From contig NZ_VKDD01000002.1 in NCBI RefSeq assembly GCF_007097525.1, positions 744,001 to 808,000 on the forward strand: DNA of 64,000 nucleotides. The letters are read 5' to 3'. Source of the stretch: Thalassomonas sp. M1454. GTDB lineage: Bacteria; Pseudomonadota; Gammaproteobacteria; Enterobacterales; Alteromonadaceae. The notes under the pieces are model-generated. The model did not search any database and had not been told where the DNA came from. It was given only the letters and a program-made list of their open reading frames with translations. A program made the position numbers and the translations under genes. Positions 43,700-51,858 of this stretch are shown here, piece by piece. The stretch's first letter is position 1; the number at the start of each line of letters is the position of its first letter.

Positions 43700-44620
43700 A
43701 TGGAAAGTTATCAAAATATTTTAGTCGTAATAGATCCTACCTCGGTCGAACAAAAAGCTTTAGCGCGAGCATGTACACTCGCTAATCGAACGGGTGCAAA
43801 GATCACCGCTTTTTTATCTATTTTTGATTTTTCCTATGAAATGACTACTATGCTGAGCGGCGAAGAGCGCGAGTCTATGCGAGCGACCGTTGTTAATGAC
43901 CGTAAAGCATGGTTAAACGACCTCATTGAAGACTATGATCGCGAAATTGAATCTAAAGTTGTTTGGCATAACCGCCCTTTTGAAGCAATTTTACAAGAAG
44001 TAAAAGATAATAACTTTGACATAATCATCAAAAGCACCCATGAACACCCTACTCTTCAGTCTGTTATTTTTACTCCTACCGATTGGCATTTAATCCGAAA
44101 ATCTTGGATTCCTTTACTCTTAGTTAAAGAACATCAATGGCCAGAAAACGGCCACATTTTAGCCGCTGTAAATGTCGGTAGTGAAGAAGAAGAACACTTA
44201 TCACTAAACGATAAAATAAGTGAAGAAGCCATTAATCTTAGTAACTTAATTAAAGCAGATACGCATTTTGTTAACTCTTATCCTGGAACGCCAATTAATA
44301 TAGCAATAGAAATTCCAGAGTTTGATGCTAATGAATATAACGAAACCATGAAAAATCATCACTTTGATGTTATGAAAGAACATGCGAAAAAATTCAACAT
44401 TGCCGATGAGTTTTTACATGTCGAAGAAGGACTACCAGAAGATGTTATCGAATCGGTGGCTAAGCGTATCGATGCAGAGCTAGTCATTTTAGGAACAGTA
44501 GGACGTACAGGACTTTCAGCTGTTTTAATTGGTAATACCGCTGAGCATGTTATTGACCGGTTAAATTGTGATTTATTAGCTTTAAAACCAGACGGTTATC
44601 AATCACCTTTCTTAAAGTAG
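43700..44620 (+). CDS. uspE: Universal stress protein E
   Basis: A cytosolic 306-residue tandem universal stress protein. The first Usp domain starts with NILVVIDPTSVEQKALARA (residues 5-23), and the second has GTVGRTGLSAVLIGNTAEHV, an ATP-binding-loop-like motif, near residue 265. E. coli UspE is a tandem protein that lies beside fnr, and the order fnr-uspE is kept here. The FNR box 92 bases upstream predicts induction at low oxygen. It is followed by a terminator and ttcA, again as in relatives. Confidence 0.95.
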   Translation: MESYQNILVVIDPTSVEQKALARACTLANRTGAKITAFLSIFDFSYEMTTMLSGEERESMRATVVNDRKAWLNDLIEDYDREIESKVVWHNRPFEAILQEVKDNNFDIIIKSTHEHPTLQSVIFTPTDWHLIRKSWIPLLLVKEHQWPENGHILAAVNVGSEEEEHLSLNDKISEEAINLSNLIKADTHFVNSYPGTPINIAIEIPEFDANEYNETMKNHHFDVMKEHAKKFNIADEFLHVEEGLPEDVIESVAKRIDAELVILGTVGRTGLSAVLIGNTAEHVIDRLNCDLLALKPDGYQSPFLK

Positions 44621-44635
44621 TGATTCACACCAATT

Positions 44636-44668
44636 AAGCGCTATATTGCTTTACAAATTAGCGCTTTT
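44636..44668 (+). terminator. Terminator of uspE
   Basis: Stem aagcgcta / tagcgctt around a 15-base loop, then T's, 16 bases after the uspE stop. It lies just before the ttcA promoter. Confidence 0.75.
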
Positions 44669-44693
44669 CCATATCCGATTGCTTGGGTATAAT
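44666..44693 (+). promoter_or_regulatory. Promoter of ttcA
   Basis: TATAAT at 44688-44693, with a TTTTCC-like -35 at 44666-44671 (spacing 16). It excludes the TTG at 44683 as translation start. Confidence 0.6.
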
Positions 44694-44721
44694 GCCGCTT
44701 TTTCAATCACGAGTAAAAGCA

Positions 44722-45648
44722 ATGTCTACAGTGTCACCAGAAGTAAAAGCTGCTAATTTAAAACTGTCTAAACTAGAGAAACGTTTACGTCATAACGTTG
44801 GTAAAGCTATCAGCGATTACAACATGATTGAAGATGGTGACAAAATTATGGTGTGCTTATCTGGCGGTGCCGATAGCTACACTATGCTAGACATCTTATT
44901 AAAACTTCGTCGTAGTGCACCTATCCATTTTGATATTGTTGCTGTTAACTTAGATCAAAAACAACCTGGTTTTCCTGAACATGTATTACCTAACTACTTA
45001 AACGAGTTAGGTATTGAGTATCATATTATTGAAGAAGATACTTATTCTATTGTTATGGATAAGATCCCTGAAGGCAAAACTACTTGCAGCCTTTGTTCAA
45101 GATTGCGCAGAGGTATCTTATACAGCACAGCAAAGAAACTAAACGCAACTAAAATAGCTCTTGGTCATCACCGCGATGACATGATTGAAACCTTGTTACT
45201 GAACATGTTTTTTAATGGCAAAACTAAAACCATGCCAGCTAAATTAGTCAGTGATAATGGCGAACACGTAGTTATTCGCCCACTTGCCTACTGTAAAGAA
45301 GTAGATATCAAACAGTATTCAGGCATTAAAGAATTCCCTATTATTCCGTGTAATTTATGCGGAAGCCAACCAAATTTACAACGCCAAAACGTAAAACAAA
45401 TGCTTAGTGATTGGGACAAACATTACCCAGGTAGAGCAGAATCAATATTTACCGCTATGCAAAATGTTGTTCCTTCTCATTTATGCGACCACCAATTATT
45501 TAACTTTAAAGAAGTTGACTTAAATTCAGGGGTAATTAATGGCGGAGACATAGCTTTTGATAAAGAAGATATCTCTGATCAGTTTTCACAAGCTAAATCT
45601 ATCAATGTAAATGATTTCGATTTGGTTAATATTGTTGAAATTAAGTAA
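44722..45648 (+). CDS. ttcA: tRNA 2-thiocytidine synthetase TtcA
   Basis: Adds sulfur to C32 of certain tRNAs using ATP and a [4Fe-4S] cluster. The start at 44722 (ATG after gagtaaaagca) gives 308 residues, close to the 311 of E. coli, whereas the in-frame TTG at 44683 lies inside the -10. The PP-loop motif is CLSGGADS, where most relatives have Lys instead of Ala; cysteines of [10 protein letters not shown] and CNLCGSQ bind the cluster. DNMIEDGDK and the downstream [10 protein letters not shown] motif fit the family. Single-gene unit downstream of uspE. Confidence 0.95.
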   Translation: MSTVSPEVKAANLKLSKLEKRLRHNVGKAISDYNMIEDGDKIMVCLSGGADSYTMLDILLKLRRSAPIHFDIVAVNLDQKQPGFPEHVLPNYLNELGIEYHIIEEDTYSIVMDKIPEGKTTCSLCSRLRRGILYSTAKKLNATKIALGHHRDDMIETLLLNMFFNGKTKTMPAKLVSDNGEHVVIRPLAYCKEVDIKQYSGIKEFPIIPCNLCGSQPNLQRQNVKQMLSDWDKHYPGRAESIFTAMQNVVPSHLCDHQLFNFKEVDLNSGVINGGDIAFDKEDISDQFSQAKSINVNDFDLVNIVEIK

Positions 45649-45847
45649 CAAAACCTTTTTTAAATCATTACAGCGCAAGTTTTAAATACAAACTAATATC
45701 ATTTTGTAACAAAATTACGTAAAATAGTTTTGTATTTTGTATTTATGTTCAAAAGTTTTTCGTAGCCAATAACAATAATCTATTGCATGGCGATTAAGCT
45801 TTTGTACACGATAAAAAATTTATTAACACAATTTTAGGGTTCAACTA

Positions 45848-47137
45848 ATGTTTGAAAAACTATTTAAACTTTCACAGCATAACACTTCTGTGAGACAAGA
45901 AATCATTGCTGGTTTCACCACCTTCTTAACTATGGCTTACATCATTTTTGTAAACCCTAGCATGCTAGCGATGACAGGTATGGATGCTGGCGCAGTATTT
46001 GTAGCAACTTGTTTAGCAGCAGCTATTGGTTGTTTAATTATGGGCTTATACGCTAACTACCCTATCGCTTTAGCACCGGGGATGGGCTTAAATGCATTCT
46101 TCACATTTACTGTTGTAATGGAACTAGGTTATACCTGGAACGTTGCTTTAGGTGGTGTATTTATCTCTGGTGTAGTGTTTACTTTATTAAGTGTATTTAA
46201 AGTAAGAGAATGGATCATCAACTCTATTCCTCATGCGCTACGTTTTGGTATTGCAGCCGGTATCGGTATGTTTTTAGCACTAATTGCATTAAAAAGCTCA
46301 GGCTTTATCGTTGGCAGCCAAGCAACATTAGTTACTATGGGTGACATCACAGCTTTTGAACCTCTAATGGCTGCACTTGGTTTATTCTTAATTGTTGGTT
46401 TAGTAAGTTTAAACATTAACGGTGCGGTAATGATTTCAATTTTAATCGTTACAGTTCTAGGTTTAATCTTCGGTGACGTTGCATACAGTGGTATCGTATC
46501 TATGCCGCCTTCATTAGCACCAACATTTGCTCAGCTTGATATTGCAGGGGCATTTGAAGTTGGTATGCTGAGTGTAATATTCGCATTCTTATTTGTTGAT
46601 TTATTCGATACTTCAGGAACTCTTATTGCTGTTGCTCAACGTGGTAAATTACTTGATTCAGATGGTAACCTTCCTCGTCTTAAGAAAGCTTTATTAGCTG
46701 ACTCTACAGCAACAATTGCAGGTTCAATGTTAGGTACTTCAACAACAACATCTTACGTTGAAAGTACTGCTGGTGTTAGTGCTGGTGGTCGTACAGGTTT
46801 AACAGCTGTAACTGTAGCAGTATTGTTCTTAGCAGCATTATTTTTCTCACCTCTTGCAGGTATGATCCCAGCCTACGCAACTGCTGGCGCATTATTCTTC
46901 GTAGGTGTATTAATGGTAGCAGGTTTAGTTAATGTTAAGTGGGACGACCTAATGGACGCAGTTCCAGTTGTTGTTATCTTAGTAACTATGCCATTAACCT
47001 TCTCAATTGCAGATGGTATTGCTCTAGGCTTTATCTCTTACGCAGCTGTACGTATATTTAGTGGCCGTTTCTCTGAAATTAGCCCTAGCGTTTTATTCCT
47101 AGCTGCTCTATTTACCGCTAAATTTGCTTTCATGTAA
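45848..47137 (+). CDS. NCS2-family purine permease (AzgA type)
   Basis: A 429-residue inner-membrane nucleobase transporter with about 12-14 segments. The N-terminal ITIAGFTTFLTMAYI pattern (here EIIAGFTTFLTMAYI), ALAPGMGLNAFF, and the motif DLFDTSGTLIAVAQRG, with STTTSYVESTAGVSAGG in the second half, are the AzgA-type signature. Likely substrates are adenine, guanine or hypoxanthine by proton symport. A terminator follows, and then the outer-membrane channel of the Tsx type, so the two probably form an uptake route across both membranes, though with separate promoters. Confidence 0.93.
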   Translation: MFEKLFKLSQHNTSVRQEIIAGFTTFLTMAYIIFVNPSMLAMTGMDAGAVFVATCLAAAIGCLIMGLYANYPIALAPGMGLNAFFTFTVVMELGYTWNVALGGVFISGVVFTLLSVFKVREWIINSIPHALRFGIAAGIGMFLALIALKSSGFIVGSQATLVTMGDITAFEPLMAALGLFLIVGLVSLNINGAVMISILIVTVLGLIFGDVAYSGIVSMPPSLAPTFAQLDIAGAFEVGMLSVIFAFLFVDLFDTSGTLIAVAQRGKLLDSDGNLPRLKKALLADSTATIAGSMLGTSTTTSYVESTAGVSAGGRTGLTAVTVAVLFLAALFFSPLAGMIPAYATAGALFFVGVLMVAGLVNVKWDDLMDAVPVVVILVTMPLTFSIADGIALGFISYAAVRIFSGRFSEISPSVLFLAALFTAKFAFM

Positions 47138-47161
47138 ACCACAGCAAATATAAAAACAATT

Positions 47162-47188
47162 GGGCAGGTAATTAACATCTGCCCTTTT
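47162..47188 (+). terminator. Terminator of the purine permease gene
   Basis: Stem gggcag / ctgccc around an 11-base loop, then four T, 24 bases after the stop. Confidence 0.8.
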
Positions 47189-47240
47189 CATATAAAAATA
47201 TAAAAACTTAAATTAATCTCATTATTTTTCAGGGAAAATT

Positions 47241-48044
47241 ATGAACACAACTCTTAAAAAACTTTCATCAGTTATCTTAGCTGGTGCGTCACTTATGTCG
47301 TTTAACGCTCAAGCAGAAATGTTTTGGTCAGATAACTCATTATCTTTATTAAAGAATCAAGGTAACTACGAAGTTGCAACTAATGATGACATCACAGTTA
47401 TTACAGTTGAGCACGCATCAGGACATAACTGGGGCGATCTTTTCTTCTTCGCTGACCGTTTAGACTACAAAGAAGATTCACAAAGTGTAGCGGCTAACGA
47501 GACTTATTCTGAATTATCTCCACGTTTAAGCTTAAGCTATGCAACAGGTAGCAAAATGGAATTCGGTATTATTTCAGATGTATTTATTGCTACTACATGG
47601 GAACATTCAACGTTTGAATCAGATCCTATTATTTTACCTGACGGTTTTATGATTGATATCGACAACCGCTTTGACAACTACCTAGTTGGTGTTGGCGTTG
47701 ACTTAAAACTTCCTGGTTTTGCTTTTTTTAACGTTAACCTATACCAAGCTAACAACGAACAAACAGATAACGACAACCAATTAACGGCTGTTTGGGGTTA
47801 CCCTTTTAGCATAGGTAATGCCGACTTTATGTTTGACGGTTTTATTGATTGGTCATCAGCTGAAGAAACACATGCAGCAGACTTCCACTTCAACCCGCAA
47901 CTTAGAATGGACATTGGTAAATATTTTGGCGTACCAAAGAAATTTGAAGCAGGTATAGAATACTCTTACTGGCACAACAAGTTCGGTATTAAAGGTTTAG
48001 ATGATGAATCTGTGATTAGCTGGATGGTTAAAATCCACCTTTAA
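47241..48044 (+). CDS. Tsx/OmpK-like nucleoside-specific outer-membrane channel
   Basis: A 267-residue outer-membrane beta-barrel. It has a signal peptide cut near residue 25 (NAQA), then WSDNSLSLL and HASGHNWGDLFFFADRLDY, the signature of the Tsx nucleoside channel group. Alternating hydrophobic strands run to the C-terminus, which ends in VKIHL, a modest form of the usual aromatic end. It probably lets nucleosides or nucleobases cross for the permease encoded upstream. It has its own terminator. Confidence 0.85.
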   Translation: MNTTLKKLSSVILAGASLMSFNAQAEMFWSDNSLSLLKNQGNYEVATNDDITVITVEHASGHNWGDLFFFADRLDYKEDSQSVAANETYSELSPRLSLSYATGSKMEFGIISDVFIATTWEHSTFESDPIILPDGFMIDIDNRFDNYLVGVGVDLKLPGFAFFNVNLYQANNEQTDNDNQLTAVWGYPFSIGNADFMFDGFIDWSSAEETHAADFHFNPQLRMDIGKYFGVPKKFEAGIEYSYWHNKFGIKGLDDESVISWMVKIHL

Positions 48045-48062
48045 TCCAAAGTTAAAACAAAT

Positions 48063-48092
48063 AAAAACACCGCTAATTAGCGGTGTTTTTTT
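48063..48092 (+). terminator. Terminator of the Tsx-like gene
   Basis: Stem aaaaacaccgcta / tagcggtgttttt with a tiny loop and T-run, 19 bases after the stop. Symmetric A- and T-runs make it bidirectional for the convergent gene. Confidence 0.9.
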
Positions 48093-48113
48093 ATGCCGAC
48101 TAAAACTGAGTGA

Positions 48114-48764
48114 TTAGTCTTTTTCAATCCAAGGAGAGATCACTTCAGGTGCTTGGCTAAAACTTAAGGCTATTTCATCTGACTTTTGTTCAGTATCAAT
48201 CCTTAAGTTACACTTAGTTAACTGGCAACTTAACCCTTGTTTTAATTCATCATTAATAAAGCTAATATTTGACTCGTTAGCTTGGCTTATATGTAATCCG
48301 CTTACGTTTGGCATCATAAACCATAAGAACGAACCAAAGCTGTCTACAAGCTCTTGCATTTGCTCTGTAAGCAAAGCTAACTCATTAAAAGTATAAGACG
48401 TTTTTGTTTTGTCTTTGGCTTGAATTTGCATTTGTAAGGTACAGTTTTGCATTTCATTTTTTTGCTCTACTCGCAAAAAAGCAAACTTATCGTACATTTC
48501 TTCAGAATGTGGCACTAATAACTGCCAATCATCCGCAATTTCTATATTTGTTGGGGTTAAATCACGCCCTAACATCGTTGCTTTATTTAATTCGCAGCGA
48601 GCTCTAGAGTGATAATCCACTAAATAGAAACCCATACTAATTTGATCAAGGTTTTCATCTTTAATTTTATCTAAACGCTGATAAAAGCCTTTATATTCAA
48701 TATCGATAGCAAAGCAATTAGCACTTAACGTGGCTAAACTTGCTGCTAATAATAATTTTTTCAT
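48114..48764 (-). CDS. DUF2987-like exported protein
   Basis: A 216-residue protein with a signal peptide (about residues 1-19, cleaved after CFA). The mature part begins DIEYKGFYQRLDKI, which resembles the start of DUF2987, a family of unknown function found in Alteromonadales and Vibrionales. It has four cysteines that could pair in the periplasm. It lies 25 bases downstream of the Bax-like gene on the same strand and may be co-transcribed with it. Confidence 0.72.
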   Translation of the reverse strand: MKKLLLAASLATLSANCFAIDIEYKGFYQRLDKIKDENLDQISMGFYLVDYHSRARCELNKATMLGRDLTPTNIEIADDWQLLVPHSEEMYDKFAFLRVEQKNEMQNCTLQMQIQAKDKTKTSYTFNELALLTEQMQELVDSFGSFLWFMMPNVSGLHISQANESNISFINDELKQGLSCQLTKCNLRIDTEQKSDEIALSFSQAPEVISPWIEKD

Positions 48765-48788
48765 GTTAAATCTTCTCTATATTTTCGC

Positions 48789-49613
48789 TTAAGCTTTTAT
48801 GTATTTATGGTTATGGCGCATCATATTATTTAGTTCAACAATATATGTCATACCGCGCTCAGAGTAAGGTAGTAAACCAGTTGCTAAAATACTTGGCTCA
48901 AGGGGTAAATCATTATCTCTTAATTGTTTTCTAATTTGTCGAAAGAGTCGATATGCTCGATGACTATTAATATTTTTAAAATAATAGCTCACCATACTAT
49001 CAATACCTTCAAAAGCCGCTACTTCGTGGTTTAAGCCAGTATCCCTTCCTTGTGGCACTAAACCACAGCCCTTTTTAAAGCACCATAAACCAAAGAAATT
49101 AAGCCCTATACGAGCAAAACGTGAAGTGCCCCACGCAGATTCATTTGCCGCTTGGACTAATACTAACTCTCTGGGGATTTCATCAACTTTGTTTAATAAA
49201 CGGGCTAGTTTATCTTTACTAGAAAGCTCACTATCAATTGAGTAACTGCGAGCAATCAGCTGTAACCAATCTAATTCGTCTCCGCTAAGGGGAATAGTTT
49301 GTAGCACGTTATTTTCTAACGCCAGTAGCTTACCTCTTAAAGCTCGCAACCTACGATTTTCTTTATCGATCGCCGGCTTTAAAAAATCAAAAAACAACTG
49401 TTTTTTGCGTTTAGTGTCGCTAATTTTTGCAAAGTCAGGTAAATCAACATCGTGCAGTGGTTGCTCGACAACAACTTCTTTTACCTTAGCAACCTCTTTG
49501 GTTTTGATAATTACCTCAGAAGTAGTAGTAACTGACTCTTTTTCATACATAAAAGGGGCAAGTGCCATCATAAAAATGGCGATTAGCAATAAACCTCTAA
49601 TTGTGTTTTTCAT
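48789..49613 (-). CDS. Bax-like glucosaminidase domain protein
   Basis: A 274-residue protein with an N-terminal membrane segment or signal anchor (about residues 5-22) and, in the C-terminal half, a glucosaminidase-like domain: QAANESAWGTSRFA with the catalytic glutamate, LNFFGLWCFKKGCG, and the downstream FEGIDSMVSYYFKNIN segment. This is the same layout as E. coli Bax, which is thought to act on peptidoglycan in the periplasm. It is 14 bases downstream of the next membrane protein gene and may share its transcript. Confidence 0.88.
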   Translation of the reverse strand: MKNTIRGLLLIAIFMMALAPFMYEKESVTTTSEVIIKTKEVAKVKEVVVEQPLHDVDLPDFAKISDTKRKKQLFFDFLKPAIDKENRRLRALRGKLLALENNVLQTIPLSGDELDWLQLIARSYSIDSELSSKDKLARLLNKVDEIPRELVLVQAANESAWGTSRFARIGLNFFGLWCFKKGCGLVPQGRDTGLNHEVAAFEGIDSMVSYYFKNINSHRAYRLFRQIRKQLRDNDLPLEPSILATGLLPYSERGMTYIVELNNMMRHNHKYIKA

Positions 49614-49627
49614 ATGTGCTTAATCCT

Positions 49628-50410
49628 TTAAGCGGAAAAGAATGTATCTGGCTTTCCATCTGCTGATTTACTAACAACTTGCATTCTAACACCGAAAATC
49701 TCTCGGTATAAAACACCTTTAATATTGTAATAAAGTGGCGCAAGCCAAACCATACAACCAATAAAAATAGCCATTGAAAAAACGGGTTCTATACCTGCTA
49801 AACCCGGTAATAAGGTGGCAAATAATATGGCCAATAACATTGCATAAATTTGTAAAAGTTTAAATATTTGAAAGCGAGTCGCTTTTAAAGATAAAACGAT
49901 TGCTGCAATGGGCGTCATGCCCTTCTCTACGATTAGAGGGACAGTAAGAGAGAGTGCCACAGACAAGTAGATGCCAGGAATAAAAAACAAGCTAAAACCA
50001 ATCGAAGTTATACTGGTAACAATAAGAGCTGTAATGGCAATTAGCGCACTGCGCTTTAAAAAGCTAAATACATAGCTGGTTTTAGTTTTTATGCCCACCG
50101 CATGAGAGATCCCCATCATTTCAATGCCGGCAATAAAAGGCCATAAAATAACGGTAGCAACAAGGTTAATAATCATTTGTTTTTCAGGATTTGCAAGGAC
50201 TTCTTCCATACCGCCAAGATAATCACTAGCAACTAAAGAAAATGCCATGCCAATCATTACAATAAAAATCAAACCACTGATTATTGGTTGTTTATTTACT
50301 TTAGTTAAATTCCAACCCTCTTTAAATATCTCGCCTACGTTTAGCTTGTAGTCACCTTGCAGGGCTTTTTCAGGGTTAGACCCTACTTCAATAAATTTTT
50401 TATTATCCAC
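49628..50410 (-). CDS. Polytopic membrane protein of unknown function
   Basis: A 260-residue inner-membrane protein with about six hydrophobic segments (from residue 43 to 230), a soluble N-terminal stretch, and no charged catalytic motif. The start codon is GTG preceded by agaag. It resembles uncharacterised integral membrane proteins that often sit with envelope genes. I do not recognise a named family. It leads the strand group with the Bax-like and DUF2987-like genes. Confidence 0.75.
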   Translation of the reverse strand: MDNKKFIEVGSNPEKALQGDYKLNVGEIFKEGWNLTKVNKQPIISGLIFIVMIGMAFSLVASDYLGGMEEVLANPEKQMIINLVATVILWPFIAGIEMMGISHAVGIKTKTSYVFSFLKRSALIAITALIVTSITSIGFSLFFIPGIYLSVALSLTVPLIVEKGMTPIAAIVLSLKATRFQIFKLLQIYAMLLAILFATLLPGLAGIEPVFSMAIFIGCMVWLAPLYYNIKGVLYREIFGVRMQVVSKSADGKPDTFFSA

Positions 50411-50497
50411 AAAAATACTTCTTTTAGATTTATTTATAGCGATTATTATAAAGCATCATAGTCTATAACTCACCTGCAATTATAAAATATGCTTACC

Positions 50498-51148
50498 TTA
50501 CATACTATTTAGGAGAATATTGATTGCCAAAGCAATTAATACGATGCCCATAATTTTATCGACAACATGGCCCTTACTGAGCAATTTAACTCGAATATGT
50601 TCAATAGTTAGAACGTAGGATAAAAAGCTAAACCATGCTGCAGTTGCAATTGCCATATATAATCCGTAGATACTTTGTACTAGCACTGGCGTTTGCTCAG
50701 AAATAACCAGAGAAAATAAGGACACAAAGAATAGAGTTGCTTTGACGTTAAGGCCATTGACCAAAAAGCCGGTCATAAAAGCCTTACTGTTGGTTTGCTC
50801 TAAAACGCTTGCTTTATTTTCAACTTTCAACTGTTCATGAGGTTTAGCTAATACTCCTTGAACGCCTATATAAAATAAATATGCGGCGGCAATATAGGTT
50901 AAAACATTAAAGAGTATAGGGTCACTTGCGATTAATAGACCGATCCCAATAAGAGAGTAAGTTACATGCAGTAAAATACCACTGCCAATACCCAAGCTAG
51001 AGTAAATCGCTTTTCTGCGCCCTTGCGTTAAACTTTGCTTTACAATAACAGCAAAGTCAGGTCCTGGGCTTGCTACAGCCAAAAAGTGAACAACAGCAAT
51101 GACTAGAAATTCACGATAATACAAGGCTAATGAGTTGATAAAATCCAT
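50498..51148 (-). CDS. LysE/RhtB family amino acid exporter
   Basis: A 216-residue exporter with six hydrophobic segments and the standard motif ASPGPDFAVIVKQSL near residue 27, then GIGSGILLHV, YIAAAYLFYIGVQG, and the conserved NVKATLFF segment in the second half. Its substrate is not predictable; the family moves lysine, threonine or homoserine lactone. It starts only 4 bases after the stop of the DUF1415 gene on the same strand, so they form a unit. Confidence 0.92.
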   Translation of the reverse strand: MDFINSLALYYREFLVIAVVHFLAVASPGPDFAVIVKQSLTQGRRKAIYSSLGIGSGILLHVTYSLIGIGLLIASDPILFNVLTYIAAAYLFYIGVQGVLAKPHEQLKVENKASVLEQTNSKAFMTGFLVNGLNVKATLFFVSLFSLVISEQTPVLVQSIYGLYMAIATAAWFSFLSYVLTIEHIRVKLLSKGHVVDKIMGIVLIALAINILLNSM

Positions 51149-51152
51149 TACT

Positions 51153-51698
51153 CTATGACCTAAGCGATACTAAAAATTGCTGAAAGAATTCAATACCTTT
51201 ATGGTCACATACTTCAATGTTTTTATCTGGGATCCCTTCAGGATCTGGGTGAGCTTTAATAGCTTTAGCTAAAGAGTCTTCCCTAAGCAAGTGTAAGATA
51301 GGAAATGGTGATCGGTTGGTATAATTAGATACGTCATCTTCAGCAACATCGGCAAAATAGTAATCTGGATGAAATGTTGCTATTTGATAAATGCCCTCAT
51401 AGCCTTGGTCAATCAATAGTTGTTCGCCCATTGCAACTAAGTCTAAATAATCATCGAAAAAGCTGAATTCTTCCGGAAATATAATCAAGGATGTTGAAAT
51501 TTCAGGATGCTTAGTTAAATGCTCACATTCTTGAATTAGTCCGTGTAAAGCAGACTCGATATCAACATTTCTTAATACCGGATAAGCAATAGTACGATTA
51601 ACAAATTCTTTTTTTGCAAACGGACAAAAATTCAAGCCTATAATGATTTCATCTAACCATTGTTTGCACTGGTCTATAACGCGCTCATCGGTAAACAT
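51153..51698 (-). CDS. DUF1415 family protein
   Basis: A 181-residue cytosolic protein of the DUF1415 family, seen in the conserved GLNFCPFAKKEF near residue 22 and in FHPDYYFADV. The function is unknown, though the motif CPFAK with one cysteine is strictly kept in relatives. It precedes the LysE exporter by 4 bases, so it is in the same operon, and it lies beyond 160 bases of sequence from the GGDEF/EAL gene. Confidence 0.9.
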   Translation of the reverse strand: MFTDERVIDQCKQWLDEIIIGLNFCPFAKKEFVNRTIAYPVLRNVDIESALHGLIQECEHLTKHPEISTSLIIFPEEFSFFDDYLDLVAMGEQLLIDQGYEGIYQIATFHPDYYFADVAEDDVSNYTNRSPFPILHLLREDSLAKAIKAHPDPEGIPDKNIEVCDHKGIEFFQQFLVSLRS

Positions 51699-51803
51699 AG
51701 CAACCTAACATTAGTATATTCTATAATTTATATAAGAGTAGTTTACCTTATGCCCGGTAAATTCATACTAAAAAGTTAACTAATAGGCCTTTATTAAATC
51801 GAA

Positions 51804-51833
51804 ATAGGTGTAAACTAATTAGCCTACACCTAT
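51804..51833 (-). terminator. Probable terminator of the GGDEF/EAL gene
   Basis: Minus strand: 9-base arms ataggtgta / tacacctat with a CTAATTAG-containing loop, followed by tttcgattt, 26 bases after the stop. Confidence 0.55.
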
Positions 51834-51858
51834 AGAGTTTTCGCAAGAGTTTGCTCTA

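Noticed and set aside
44683-44721. Upstream TTG start for ttcA
   Set aside because: It overlaps the promoter -10 and adds residues not seen in the family.
45660-45847. PurR-like operator before the purine permease
   Set aside because: The best candidate, acgtaaaatagttttgt, lacks the central CGNTTNCG core, so the match is too weak.
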